A stretch of 64,000 nucleotides of DNA from Anisus vortex. Lineage: Eukaryota > Mollusca > Gastropoda > Planorbidae. Within the stretch, counting starts at the first letter, position 1; the number at the start of each line of letters is the position of its first letter. Positions 21,181 to 33,026 of the stretch are shown one piece after another. The notes beneath the pieces are model-generated. The model saw nothing but the letters and a program-made list of their open reading frames with translations, ran no database searches and was not told the origin of the DNA. Both the position numbers and the translations under genes were made by a program. Location: the NCBI GenBank assembly GCA_949126835.1, contig OX421496.1:21221844-21285843 (forward strand), given 5' to 3'.

Positions 21181-23097
21181 GGGGGCGTCCATTAATTACG
21201 TCAACAATTTTTAGGCGATTTTTACCTCCCCCCCCTCCCCCTTGTCAACAACTGTCAAACTTTCAGAGACCCCCCCTATATAATTACGTCAACAACTGGT
21301 TACCCCCCCCCCCTCAAAACAAGTAACACAATTTTAGACGCTTGCTTTTATGTTTAAAATAGATTTAAAATGGTAAGATCTATACTATAAAAGTATAACT
21401 AATTGTTATACATTTTAAAACTTGTTTAAAAGATTTCTAATTGACTATAATTCTCATATTTTTACTATTTTTCTTTTCATATTCATATTTAAACATGTCT
21501 AATTCTACGTTTCACTAAAATAGCTTTTGGTACAATGTTAATGGTCAAATAGTTTGGGGGGAAATTGTGCACCAGTTGTAAATTAACCCTCTATTTTAAC
21601 CATATGTTCACTAATCCTTCTTACATTATTGTCCACACACACTCATTATATACACCCTGTCTTCCCTGTCCCCCTACCTCTCCTACCTTGCACTATTTGC
21701 CACCCACTCCTTGCAATACTGGCGACGACACTGATACTAATAGGCCTGGCCTACATTTTATCTCATTAAATTTTTCCAGCAAATTAGAAATGAAAACGTA
21801 AAAATTACCAAATATGTAGCCTAATCGACCCAATCTCAATGTTTCACCTTTTATAACGTAGTGAGCAAAAATATATTACTTTATATATCAGAATTAGGGA
21901 TGTTGGAAATAAGGTAGGCTAAGTATTTCGTACTTAATGTACTAGAATTAAAGGAAATATTTTTAAAATAACCATGCTGGATTCACAAAATTCACTTTAT
22001 TCAATGCTTTGCAAACATTAGTTATAGTCTCGGGGAGGGCCTATTATTGTTTTTAGTTCTATTGTCAATCCCAGCCATCGCTTATACATGGCTTATATAA
22101 CGAACGCCAGACTCTGGCGCCTAATTTAGATGTAGGCCTACTGAGCGGCAAAAAAACAACAACTGGGTTTCTGAACGTACTCTGCAGACATTGCAGTTTG
22201 TTGGTGTGTTTGTGTTCCTTTGTTATTCCAACCACCATGTCTCGCTAGACTAGGGTTGCCAGACGTCCGGCAAAAGGAGGACATGTCCTCCTATTTAGAC
22301 TCTTGTCCTCCGTCCGGCAGGCAAAGCACAATACCTTTAAAATGTCCAGCTTTTGTAATATTTTATGTCTTGTAGGCATACGGACAAATACATTTTAAAA
22401 TTAGTATTAACATGTTAAGAATATAATTAATAAACAGGTGATCATTTGTACAAGAAAAGAATTATCCGTTTTTTAGAAGACTCGTGCTGAGCTTTAAAGT
22501 TGCCCAACCAAATGCAAGCTGCCTTTCAGCCTACATTGAATTTATATGTTATTTTTAACTAAACTGTTTCTTGCTCAGTTTACCAATACACATTTAAACA
22601 GCTCCTGTAATAAAATTATACTGATTGCGGGCTAAATGCGAAACTATCCTTTTGAAACACAATGTCCTCCTATTTGTCTCTCGGGGTCCTCCTTTTGACA
22701 CCCATGTGTCTGGCAACCCTACGCTAGACAGCGAAGGTGAGCTTTCTACAATTGGTCGGTCACTTTGCCTTGCTAACAATATTGCATTAGTTTCCACCCA
22801 TACATCGGTCTACAAACTAGCAAGATGGACACAAAAAGGACATAGGCCTATCAAATGTAGTTTCCATAATTGATATATTTGTATTAACGTAAAAAATGTT
22901 GTTAATGTTATCTATGTAAGTTTAACAGGACAAATGTAGAATTTAGTACTAAATTTGTATCATTATTTACTTCATAAAAAGTAACATTGTTGACGTCAAC
23001 TTTTCTTGACCTCCCCCCCTCCCCCATGTCAACAATTGTCAAACTTTTTCAGACCCCCCTCCCCCCTATTTTGTTGACGTAATTAATGGACGTCCCC
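21181..23097. mobile_element. 1.9-kb TIR DNA element, PIF/Harbinger-like
   Basis: 27-bp terminal inverted repeats with one mismatch (start GGGG[G/A]CGTCCATTAATTAC) at 21181-21207 and 23071-23097, flanked by TAA on both sides (21178-21180, 23098-23100). A TAA target duplication and a GGG start suit PIF/Harbinger. Inside each end lies a pyrimidine-rich block in direct, not inverted, orientation (ACCTCCCCCCCTCCCCC ... GTCAAACTTT). No transposase frame is recognisable, so it is non-autonomous. It contains a nested hAT MITE. Confidence 0.7.
22251..22721. mobile_element. hAT MITE with perfect 8-bp TSD
   Basis: Terminal inverted repeats TAGGGTTGCCAGAC are perfect for 14 bp. The 8-bp target duplication CGCTAGAC is perfect on both sides (22243-22250, 22722-22729). 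Subterminal GTCCTCC motifs repeat in both halves. It is 471 bp with no transposase and is nested in the 21181-23097 element, so it is younger than that element. Confidence 0.9.
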
Positions 23098-23100
23098 TAA

Positions 23101-24228
23101 TGTTTAATTGTATTTTTTTTTTTTATATTTGACATTATTTATATATACCATATTTAGTGTAGTTGGGGAGGGAAAGGAAGGTACAGTTTTAACCGTTAAC
23201 TTTTTTATTTTTAATGTTCTAATAATTAAGTTAGGGCCTACACTTTGACAACTAAAATAGCTTTTGTCAATCAAACAGAAATGAATATATTATGTTATTG
23301 GCGATCGAACATACATGTGCCTACTTATTTTGTTCACGGCTACTTATCATTAAATAAATTTATCGCGCTTGAAAAAGACAACTAATAAAGGCATGATTAT
23401 AAATATTTTTTTATTGCAATGTTGAACTGTTAACATTTTACAGATAGCAAAAAATACTTTAGTCAAAAAATTTAAACAATTCATAAATAAATAATTAGGA
23501 AAATACAAATCTGGCAATATCAATGATCTCTCTATGACTTAATTCACGTCCCAGAACTCTAGAATGAAAATGACAGAAGTTCAAAGGAATAGAGTTGGCA
23601 CCCCTTGTTTCTTTACGCAACCAGAATATAAAAGAACCCCCAACAAACAACCGCAAGTAAAAAAGATACAAAAACAAAAACACTGGACATGTTGGTTTCC
23701 ATTTTCCATACAACATTAACCACACGTGGTCCACAATCATTGGCTACCCCTCTCCTTCCCATCGTTCCCTGATAAATTGGACTGTGCATGAGACACTGAA
23801 GATGGAGGGTGGATAAGTGGGAGCGGGGGGCAGGGGTCTGGAACAGAAAGCCATGTTGGGTTGGGATTTACTTGTAAAAGACATCGGTCTGTGAGATTGA
23901 CAAATATATTCATGATTTGAATGATTAAAGGCTTGTTGTGTTACATAGGATGGAGGGAAAAGAAAGATCATTTCTGGAGATGTGAGATAAATGATGGACA
24001 TTTTCCCCATGAATTACTCATAATTACATCGATGATTTTTTTCAGACGTTTCAGAGCAAGACATTTATGACGCATACTCAAATGTCGTGTTTTCTTTTCT
24101 ACTGCCATTTTGTAAAAAATAAATTTAATATAACATTTGAAATGAAAACAAAGGTATCAAACAATGCAATAAGGCATCGAAAGCTTGGCTTGCATTCTGA
24201 GTACTGACTAGGTTTACATATTGATGAC
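23101..24228. other. AT-rich stretch, no gene seen
   Basis: Unique AT-rich sequence. Short minus-strand frames at 23495-23740 and 23744-24010 lack domains or codon bias. No repeat structure noticed. Confidence 0.45.
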
Positions 24229-24395
24229 CAGAGGCGTATTTAGGCATGTTCCAGGAAACAGGAGCACCCCACACAAAAGGGGCTCCCACACATCCCAAAG
24301 CACAGGCTAACACAGCAATGTAGGAGACCACAAGGGACCCCTACATAAATTTGGCACTTGAGAACAGGGCCACCACATGCCTAAATAATTCTCTG
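24229..24395. mobile_element. short hAT-type MITE
   Basis: Imperfect terminal inverted repeats CAGAGGCGTATTTAGGCATG and CAGAGAATTATTTAGGCATG, 167 bp apart end to end. Flanking octamers TTGATGAC and TAAATGAC agree at 6 of 8. It is related to the 294-bp MITE at 40953. Confidence 0.65.
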
Positions 24396-24419
24396 TAAAT
24401 GACTATGAGCAACGTTGAT

Positions 24420-25145
24420 CTATCTGTAGTGTTTTAAACTCAGTTATTAAAAACACTAATTCCCTGTGTTGTTTTAAACAAATTGATAATAAGTACACAT
24501 ATAAGTCGTTTTAGTGTTAAACGCAATGACCACAATCACGCATATCTGTGTTGTTTTAAAAGTAGTGATAATAAACACAAACTCGTGTATTGTTTTAAAC
24601 AAAGTGACAATAAACAAAAATATATGTGCTATTACGCAGCAATAATAAACATAAATATATGTTCTAAGCGCAACAACACAATAAACACTAATATCTTTGT
24701 TGTTTTAAACGCAGTGAGAATAAACACAAATATATGTGATATTTTAAACGCAGTGAGAATAAACACAAATATATGTGCCGTTAAGCCACAATGATAAACA
24801 CAAATATATATTTTAAGCGCATCAACACAATTAACACTAATGTCTTTGTTGTTTTAAACGCAGTGACAATAAACACAAATATAAGTGTTGTTTTAAACAC
24901 AGTGGCAATAATCATACATATCTATGTTGTTTTAAACGCAATGACAATAAACACAAATATAAGAGTTGTATTAAACACAGTGGCAATAATCAGAAATATC
25001 TTTGTAGTTTTAAACGCAGTGACAATAAACACAAATATAAGTGTTGTTTTAAACACAGTGGCAATAATCATAAATATCTATGTTGTTTTAAACGCAATGA
25101 CAATAAAAGCAAACCCCCGTGTTGTTTTTGAAGGCAGTGACAGTG
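24420..25145. repeat. 39-bp minisatellite
   Basis: About 18 copies of a 39-bp unit (GTTTTAAACGCAGTGACAAT then AAACACAAATATAAGTGTT), with GTTTTAAAC spaced 39 bp in the regular part. Because 39 is a multiple of three, frames of 103 and 123 codons stay open by chance; they are not genes. Confidence 0.9.
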
Positions 25146-26322
25146 ACAAAACGCACCAATGAGAACTATAAGGAGGTCACAAAGAGTCGATGCTAATGGC
25201 AGAAGGACTTTTAAAAAAAAACAGGGAGGAAATGTATCCCAGCATTCAGCGATAAACTGAGAAAACTAAAAGTTGCACGCGCTTCAACAAATTACTGATG
25301 GCTATCGGAAGAGCCGTGACATCAGATCACGTGACCGCCTAGGCTGTATCCTGTAAAACTACAGATGATGTGATGTCAATCTTAATGCGGGGATCCGACT
25401 CTTCCCTCTTCCTCCCTTCACAAAAGCGATAAACTCTCTACGATTGAAAGCAACAGAGAAAACTTATAGATGTAGGAATACAACAAGAAAAAAAACTTTG
25501 TGCGGAGTTTGGCGTGTGTATCTAGTTACTATCTGTGTGAGTGTGTCTGGTGTACTAGTACGTGTGTGTGTTGAAATCCATCTTCTATCGAATTAGAATT
25601 GCTTTTATTTTCTTTTTTCGTACGTGAAATGTTACAAGTAACAAAAGTCAAAAGTTAAAAAGGACAATGAAAAAAAAATATTAATAAACACATATCTAAA
25701 CAAATTCCAATTTAGACAAAAAAAAATGTATATTTTTTAGACGAAAATTAAACAAATTATGAAAAAAATGTCATTCTAAACTTTCTGTAGAATATTATAT
25801 AGATCTAGATCGCTTAGTTCCGAAACACTGTGCTAATTAGGCCTCGACTTCCGTTAGGAGAAGAATCGATCACCATTGGTCAGAACAAGCTGGAAGTGTT
25901 CAAAAATATTGAATGTTTTAGGTCAGTGTAATACGTTTAGAACTACACAACTGCTCCAAACATAACATCCAAAAACTATTTTTTTTTAAATATAATAATA
26001 ATAATATAATATAATATAAATATAATAAGAAATATATTTCATGCTGATATTTTATAACTCTAGATCAGTATATCTCTTCTCGGGGGGGGGGGGGGGGAAT
26101 GCTGCGCCAATGTCCATGATAACCAATACTAGCTAATTCTCTATCTTAGGCAATCTATATATGTTATAGTTGTTGATTAAGACAATGTAATGACAGCATG
26201 GCCGCCTGGAAAGGGGAGCAATGGAAAGCGAACTGTCAAAATACTATTACAGACATTTTCAATCTTCTAAATGTACTCACTACTATGTCTTAACATAATT
26301 TGTTAATTATAATATTCTATAC
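25146..26322. other. AT-rich stretch, no gene seen
   Basis: Unique AT-rich DNA with a TAATA-rich patch near 25990 and a poly-G run at 26082-26098. No supported gene. Confidence 0.45.
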
Positions 26323-26514
26323 CAGGGGTCGGCAACCTTTTCATTAAAGTGTGCCAAAGTAGGACTTCTAATTCAAACCCTATAAGTCATCCTGCTCTAT
26401 CACCCAATGTCTTGTAGAAGAAACTTCAAATGCCTTCTTGGATGTCTTCCGCGTGCCATTGAAAATCGCTCTGCGTGCCAAGTTTGGCACGAGCGCGTAC
26501 GTTGCCAACACCTG
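26323..26514. mobile_element. hAT MITE, CAGGGGTCGGCAACC family
   Basis: Terminal repeats CAGGGGTCGGCAACC and CAGGTGTTGGCAACG, 192 bp, with a perfect 8-bp target duplication TTCTATAC (26315-26322, 26515-26522). The interior (CGCGTGCCATTGAAAATCGC) matches the copy at 45742-45946. Confidence 0.9.
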
Positions 26515-27101
26515 TTCTATACTAAAACGTCATCGTGCCATTATTTACCAATTAATTACTTCTTGGTGTATTTATACTCTGATTGTTGTGTTCTAATAAA
26601 ACGTGATCCGCGAAGCGCGGTACGTTGAACATTGGACGATGGCACCACGTGACTTAGACAGCGCGCTCAGCACGCACACACACACACGCGCGCGCTCCCG
26701 TTTCATCCTCTGTAATGTTCATGCATTGATTAGTGTCATTGATTCTACACCGATCGAGCTGGAGATCAATCTTCCTTAGGCTGCTGTTTTCATTTTTAAC
26801 CCTTACAGTCCCGGGCGCGTATATAGCGGAACTGAAGGCAGCATAGATAGAAGTAGGTCGGTACGGGAAGGGTTAAAAGAGATGTGTGCATGAGATAAAC
26901 AAGGCTCTGTTGGAGTTGATGTTTGTTTTTAAATAAAGATTTGATGACTGTTGAGTTAAGGATTAATACCCTCAGAGTTCTCAGAGTACAGACTCGGCAC
27001 TTGTTTTGGGGGAATCACCAATCAGCTGCTAATGATGTATCTTAAAAGTGTGTAGTAGTGTAGTAGTACGTTATGTTGCAGTCACTACAATGTAAAGTAA
27101 T
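26515..27101. other. mixed-composition stretch, no gene seen
   Basis: Contains a short CA/CG repeat near 26680. No supported gene. Confidence 0.45.
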
Positions 27102-27250
27102 ATCCCGTCAGACCAAAGCGATCCATAGGACCGGTGGTGCAGCGTTCACCAGTTTCTGTGGCCACGGCATACTAGATGATTGTGAGGCCAGCACTATGAC
27201 AATAGAACGTTGCTTCACCGGACCTATGGATCAATTCGGTCCGACGGGTA
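27102..27250. repeat. imperfect foldback (hairpin) repeat
   Basis: Two arms of about 45 nt (27102-27147, 27205-27250) are inverted copies of each other with roughly 38 matching positions, separated by a 57-nt loop. Both arms share ATCCATAGG-CCGGTG. A third, partial direct copy occurs at 27530-27600. It could be a foldback transposon remnant or an inverted duplication. Confidence 0.6.
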
Positions 27251-27369
27251 CTATACTTAAGTTTAAGAGATTGATATTCTATAGAGTATAGTGACTATCT
27301 TCTAGTCTTGTCTCGAAGTCACAGTGACGAGGTCGACCTCTGGTATATCTAGAGTTGTATCTGTTAGGA

Positions 27370-27486
27370 AAGATCTATACTTGTAGTAAGTTGTAGTCCC
27401 CTAGGGCAAAGATCTATACTTGTAGTAAGTTGTAGTCCCCTAGGGCAAAGATCTATACTTGTAGTAAGTTGTAGTCCCCTAGGGCA
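27370..27486. repeat. 39-bp tandem triplicate
   Basis: Three essentially identical copies of a 39-bp unit (AAAGATCTATACTTGTAGTA then AGTTGTAGTCCCCTAGGGC). It lies between two copies of the foldback arm. Confidence 0.9.
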
Positions 27487-27619
27487 ACATGCGACTTTAT
27501 TCTTCTAGTATACCGTTGGAACAAATTTATCCATAGGGCCGGTGAAGCAGCGTCCACCAGTTTCTAGGGCGTACTAGGTCATTGTGTGGCCAGCACTATG
27601 CACAGCCGCCTTTACTTTA

Positions 27620-27760
27620 CCCCGACTAAGGTCAGGTACCAATCAGACCTGGGCAGACTAAGGTGGACACCATCCACACCGGGGGGGGGGGGGGGAAATC
27701 CCTAGCCGGCACCAAGATTCAAACCCAGGACCTTTGGTCCGAAACCGCTGCCGCTCTAGT
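27620..27760 (-). mobile_element. tRNA-like SINE
   Basis: On the minus strand GGCAGCGGTTTCGGACC and GGGTTTGAATCTTGG resemble pol III A and B boxes. A poly-C run and GTGTGGATGGTGTCCACC follow. The layout resembles the candidate at 43745-43990. The family is not identified. Confidence 0.4.
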
Positions 27761-28637
27761 ACTTCTATATTATAATTCCGGTATATTATTTTAATATGAT
27801 GATTATAATAATACAAGGAACACAAAATAACATAGTTGTTTATCTTAATATAACGATTTGTCATAACTGTTTGAATAGATTTTTTCATATTTTTAAAGAT
27901 AGTTCACTTATTTATTTTATCTTATACAGTGGCCTTCCATAATACTTCAATGTAGTTCTGTTCAATGTGTCTCAGAGACAGAAATACTCAGACAGATACA
28001 GCCTCTTGTGGGATTCAAAACACATAAAAAAAACACGTTATTCAAGAAAACGCTATTAACCTTCCTTTCATGGGGTCAAAATGAAGCTCTCCCGAGTAGT
28101 TGACCCCAGCCCTGCCATACTGACCCCAATTTCTTTCTCAGCCATTTTCTTTGCACCGGAAGTCAGCCGTTCTCGCGCTGACGAGCGATTAAACAGCCAA
28201 TAATCGACGGACATATGACGTATTTGATTAGCTGGCTATTAATAGAAGTGGGAACTATTTGGTGTCTCGAATGAAAACGGTTAGCGCATCGACATGTTGA
28301 TTGAAAGCAGACTTTTGAAAGCCAGATCCAACAAAGTTGACGTTACAGGCCAGAACGTATATTTTTATATTGACATTGATTTTACCATAGATTCCACTTT
28401 ACTGCCAAAAATCTGATGTTCTATACAAGATCTAGCTTTCCAAAGATTGGTAGATTTCTTCTGTTAGATTCCTAGTATGAATCAGAGAAAGAAAAATAAC
28501 CACTGGTCGTAAAAAAAAAGGAAAACTAGATTCTTGTTCTGAAAAGAACTTTAATACAGTATGGCGTGTAATGTTGGGGGAGTGGGCCGGTATAATTTGT
28601 GAGGCAACTATTTATTTTTTGAAAGGAGGGTTAGGAG
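27761..28637. other. no gene seen
   Basis: AT-rich DNA with a slightly GC-richer patch at 28060-28300 in which GACCCCA is repeated. No supported frame or transposon ends. Confidence 0.4.
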
Positions 28638-28778
28638 CAGGGGCGAAGTCTCTGAATTTTTTTTTTTAAAGTTTTTCAACAGATTTTTATAAATATATAC
28701 TAAATTCGCGAAAAACAAAAATGTTTGCCATTCGAAAGTTCAGCCCATCCTGAAAAAAATTGTCTGGCTTCGCCCCTA
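28638..28778. mobile_element. probable hAT-type MITE
   Basis: 141 bp with inverted ends CAGGGGCGAAGTC and TAGGGGCGAAGCC, followed on each side by poly-T/poly-A. The flanking octamers match at only 5 of 8, so the target duplication has eroded or the end is off by a base. Confidence 0.5.
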
Positions 28779-29339
28779 TTGGGGAGCGAACAAATTTTTT
28801 TTAAGAATATAATTTATGAAAAAAAATGAAAAAAGTCGTGGGACAGTTGTATATATATATTTTAATAATAATAATTTTATAATTGTAGTCATGCAAATAC
28901 ATATTTGGTTCTTACCTTGTCTTTACAATGTCATGCGTGTCTTAAACTGCACTGTGGGTGTAAAAACTTGATCGACAGCAAATAAAATGTCTATCTAAAT
29001 CCCTTAAATGACGTAATGTAAATGAAATAGACTATTTACGATTAGACTAAGATGCCAATTTTCTTTCACTGGCAAAGTGCCAATCAATTTGATTTGTAGA
29101 AACAAGGCGGAACAAGTAAAGTTGTTACTGTGTGAAGAGAAGTGCTGAAAGGTCGGCACTTTTCATTGGTTCTATTTACTCTTCACTCTCAGTGTGTACA
29201 TTTCACTGAGTCAATGTGTGAAGTGAACAAATAACTTCTCTCTTCATATCTTGCTCAAGTTCATTGTTTACTTCTGAGTGCTTTAGTGGGTTTAAACAAC
29301 AGTACATCTCATGCCTACACCAGGATGGTATTGAATGGT
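28779..29339. other. no gene seen
   Basis: Unique AT-rich DNA. No frame, repeat or TIR supported. Confidence 0.45.
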
Positions 29340-29790
29340 ACTCGTCTAATGGAGGCACTTTATGTATCTATCTGTCTATAAAATCTATATGTCTATTTAT
29401 CTATCTATTTAGTTAGCTATTCATCTATTTATCTGTCTATTATTTATTTAACAAGTTTTATCTATCAATTTAGTGAATTATTCATTAATCTATTCATCTA
29501 TTAACTATACATCTATGTAATTAATTACCTATTCATCATTTATCAATATAGTAATCTATTCATCTATCTATCTATTTATCTATCGATGTATCTAATATTT
29601 ATCTATCTATCTATATATTTATCTATCAATCTTTCTATTTATTTTTTTCCGTTAATATTTTTATCATCTATAAATGTATCTATCCATTAATATATTTAAA
29701 TATCTTTCTATGTATCTTTTTTTTTCTATCTAATAATGTTTGTATCTATTTATTTGTCTATTAATCTATCTACTACTGGCGTAGCAGAGG
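29340..29790. repeat. degenerate CTAT microsatellite
   Basis: Interrupted runs of CTAT, TTAT and ATCT over about 450 bp, typical of an old tetranucleotide repeat. Confidence 0.85.
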
Positions 29791-30259
29791 ATAGGGGAGC
29801 AATATATAAGAGATATGCGAAAGGATCTGTACCGACAAATTCTGAACATGCGCACATTTTAATCCTTAAATGTTGAAAAAAATATTTTATCTAACTATCT
29901 TTGATTAAACCATACATTATAATATCAACAAAATAATATTTCTATGTTTTTAATTTTCATATTTTAAAAAAAATTCATTAAAATTAGCAATGTTTTTGTT
30001 TTTTTTCTCAAGAATACCGTTAACAAAATAGGCCTAACACTGTACTGACACAGTAGCCTTAACGTAGAAAAAACAACATTAAAAAATGTTCTATCGATGC
30101 CAAAGTTATTCTAATTTATAATTTATATCATCATACAATGACCATACAGTGGTAGTGTAATACATTAATAGAAAATTGTATAGAATTTTTTTTTTAAGGT
30201 TAAATAATTTGAGTACCAACTGTTAAGTGTATCCAAGAAAAAGAAACAAATAAGTTCAA

Positions 30260-30955
30260 ACTACTTCATTCACGGTAAAGACCTAAATCAAACTAACAAT
30301 GCAAAGCACTTAAGAGTAATAATAAATGATAAGTTATCTTGGAATCCACATATTGATGAAGTAATTAAAAAATCTAACAAAACATTCTACAAATGTAATA
30401 AGAACTTCAAAAAACTAAAATGCTATCTCACATTAGTTAGACCCATACTAGAATATATATTTTATGTATCTGTAGGGGACTCATCAACTAAAGAGAATAT
30501 TAAAATTAAAATTAAAACACATTTAGAAAGAGCTGCTAGGTTCATTAATGGCAAATATTCACAACTGACAAGAGTAACACCAATAGTTAAATCACTAAAC
30601 CTAGAAACACTAGAGGACAGAAGGGCAAAGGGTAAAGTATTAATAATACATAAGGCATTAAATTCTAATTTAGAAATACAAAAACAATCTGTTGCAATAC
30701 TCAGATAAGCAAAAAGACAAAAACACTTTTCTTATCTCTTATGCGAGAACAAATGCTTATAAGTACTCTTTCTTCCGAGTGGCATCCGGGCATGGAATGG
30801 GTTGCCTTGCCTAAACAGTCCAGAAAAACCGGTAACTTAACATCATTTAAAACACTAATAGAAATGCAGGACTAGACTTTAACCACGGATGTGCGTAGGA
30901 TGCAATAATCTTCTTTATAGAAGGAGCGTCTGTAATGTATAAGATAAGATAAGTT
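30260..30955 (+). pseudogene. LINE reverse-transcriptase C-terminal fragment
   Basis: Translation in pieces gives HLRVIINDKLSWNPHIDEVI, then ERAARFING, then FKTLIEMQD before a stop. This is the post-palm region of Jockey/L2-type non-LTR elements (L-V-LD--LSW--HI ... RAARF ... SFFP---WN-LP). Frameshifts break the frame near 30700-30790. A 3' tail with TCTGTAATGTATAAGATAAG follows. The 5' part is missing, as is usual for LINE copies. Shorter copies of the same tail lie at 20390-20465, 33505-33605 and 42287-42470. Confidence 0.7.
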
Positions 30956-31640
30956 CAAAAGAAGTTTAAATAGCTTATAATTCGGTACTTAACTATGTCT
31001 TAGGAATTATTATCATTTTTATTTACCACTAAAACAAACAAAATAATAACAACAGAAAACTCATCTGTCTTGAAAACAAAATTATTCTATACACTTGTTA
31101 CAAATCCGGATCTTTTTTACTATGAAATAATACTCTCACGGCACTAAATGAATGTTTAAAGAAAATGTAATGCTTGAAATTATGTAAAATAATAACATTC
31201 AGCTTTAACAAGTAGCGTCTTTATAGCTTCATTATAGCTAAGCAAACAGCAACAACACTAACTGCACCAATTGTGTGCCATGTATAGATTTTGGTGCAGA
31301 AAATGTTTTCAGAATGCAAAAGAACAAAATGAGTACTATAAAGTTGTAGAAATTGAAGAAAATAAATTTGTGTTATTTCGTCATAATAATTAACTCTCTG
31401 TACAATTATACGCAAATAACCGCTACGACAAAATTCAATATAAATAAATAACGCTAAATGAACTATCGAGACAATCCCAAATACTCTATTTAAAAAACCT
31501 ATTATAATACGCCATACACACGTAACATACTGTAGATTCTATATTGTAAGCATGGCAGAGAATTTTTTACTGGATCGTTACTGACACCCCCCTCCCCTCC
31601 ATGACACTTCTTTCATTTCCATCTTCCCTGCCAGTCAGCT
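30956..31640. other. AT-rich stretch, no gene seen
   Basis: No supported feature. A 64-codon minus frame at 31221-31415 has no domain. Confidence 0.45.
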
Positions 31641-31645
31641 AAAAA

Positions 31646-31691
31646 GTCTAAAGCAAGGTCGTGAGCGCGATTTAACGCCCTTGCTTTAGAC
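31646..31691. repeat. perfect 13-bp stem hairpin
   Basis: GTCTAAAGCAAGG (31646-31658) and its exact inverse CCTTGCTTTAGAC (31679-31691) are separated by 20 bases. It opens a GC-richer block of about 400 bp. Confidence 0.6.
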
Positions 31692-32095
31692 CGAAGCCTC
31701 ACGCCCATAACATGTTGCCTCCATTTGGTAGCTTCCGGTCCCTACAAAAGGAGTCGATGTTAATCTCTGGGCCTTCTCGGTGGCTCCCCCCTTGCGCGAT
31801 TACATCGGGCTATGTACGAGTAATTAAGCAGGTCGATACCGAACCAAAAAGAGCTCAACTTCAGGCCTGGCCTCGATACCCGTAAGCTCAACGAGGATCG
31901 CAGCCGGAAGCCGGTTCGATAAGGGAGTTAATCGGTAATTGTTGCGCCCCGAACAATAGGTCCAGCGGTAGGTCAGTTGAGTTACACCTCGAGGGCTGGA
32001 GCCAATAAATAAATACTTGAACCCGGGGTTTAGATGATGGACTCGAGGATATTGCGGAGTGAGCCATCGAGCTTATTGGGGTTTTAAAAATACTT
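31692..32095. other. GC-richer block of unknown origin
   Basis: Clearly higher in GC than its flanks, with short inverted words (CAGCCGGAAGCCGG) and tRNA-like text (TAGGTCAGTTGAGTTAC). It is probably an old transposon or SINE, but I cannot identify ends. Confidence 0.3.
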
Positions 32096-32139
32096 TATAA
32101 TGGGGCAGATAACTGAAGAACTGAACAATATAGGCCCTA

Positions 32140-32197
32140 TATATGTATCTATCTATCTATCTATCTATCTGTATATCTATCTATCTATCTATCTGTA

Positions 32198-32234
<37 letters not shown>

Positions 32235-32255
32235 GTCTGTCTGTCTGTCTATCTG

Positions 32256-32335
<80 letters not shown>

Positions 32336-32387
32336 TCTGTCTGTCTGTCTGTCTGTCTGTCTAACTATCTATCTATCTATCTATCTA

Positions 32388-32432
<45 letters not shown>
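32140..32432. repeat. TATC/TCTG and TA microsatellite
   Basis: Runs of CTAT interspersed with CTGT, then about 20 TA dinucleotides at 32389-32432. Confidence 0.95.
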
Positions 32433-32439
<7 letters not shown>

Positions 32440-32507
32440 ATATATATTAAATATAGCTCTAGAGGTAAAAAATAATTCGATTAATTAGGTAGAGACATTT
32501 ATAGATA

Positions 32508-33026
32508 GAGAGAATATAGATAAATAGAGAGAATATAGATAAATAGAGAGAATATAGATAAATAGAGAGAATATAGATAAATAGAGTGAATATAGATAAA
32601 TAGAGAGAATATAGATAAATAGAGAGAATATAGATAAATAGAGAGAATATAGATAAATAGAGTGAATATAGATAAATAGAGAGAATATAGATAAATAGAG
32701 TGAATATAGATAAATAGAGTGAATATAGATAAATAGAGAGAATATAGATAAATAGAGAGAATATAGATAAATAGAGAGAATATAGATAAATAGAGAGAAT
32801 ATAGATAAATAGAGAGAATATAGATAAATAGAGTGAATATAGATAAATAGAGAGAATATAGATAAATAGAGTGAATATAGATAAATAGAGAGAATATAGA
32901 TAAATAGAGAGAATATAGATAAATAGAGAGAATATAGATAAATAGAGTGAATATAGATAAATAGAGAGAATATAGATAAATAGAGAGAATATAGATAAAT
33001 AGAGTGAATATAGATAAATAGAGAGA
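32508..33026. repeat. 19-bp minisatellite
   Basis: About 27 copies of a 19-bp unit (AATATAGATAAATAGAGAG), with a common variant AGAGTG. All three minus-strand frames lack stops, which produces spurious open frames of 213 and 183 codons. Confidence 0.95.

Noticed and set aside
24483..25162. Frames of 103 and 123 codons (NTNISVVLNTV repeats)
   Set aside because: Product of the 39-bp minisatellite (13 codons per unit), without a promoter, domain or splice context.
27620..27760. True tRNA gene
   Set aside because: A- and B-box-like words only; no acceptor stem or anticodon arm can be folded. SINE preferred.
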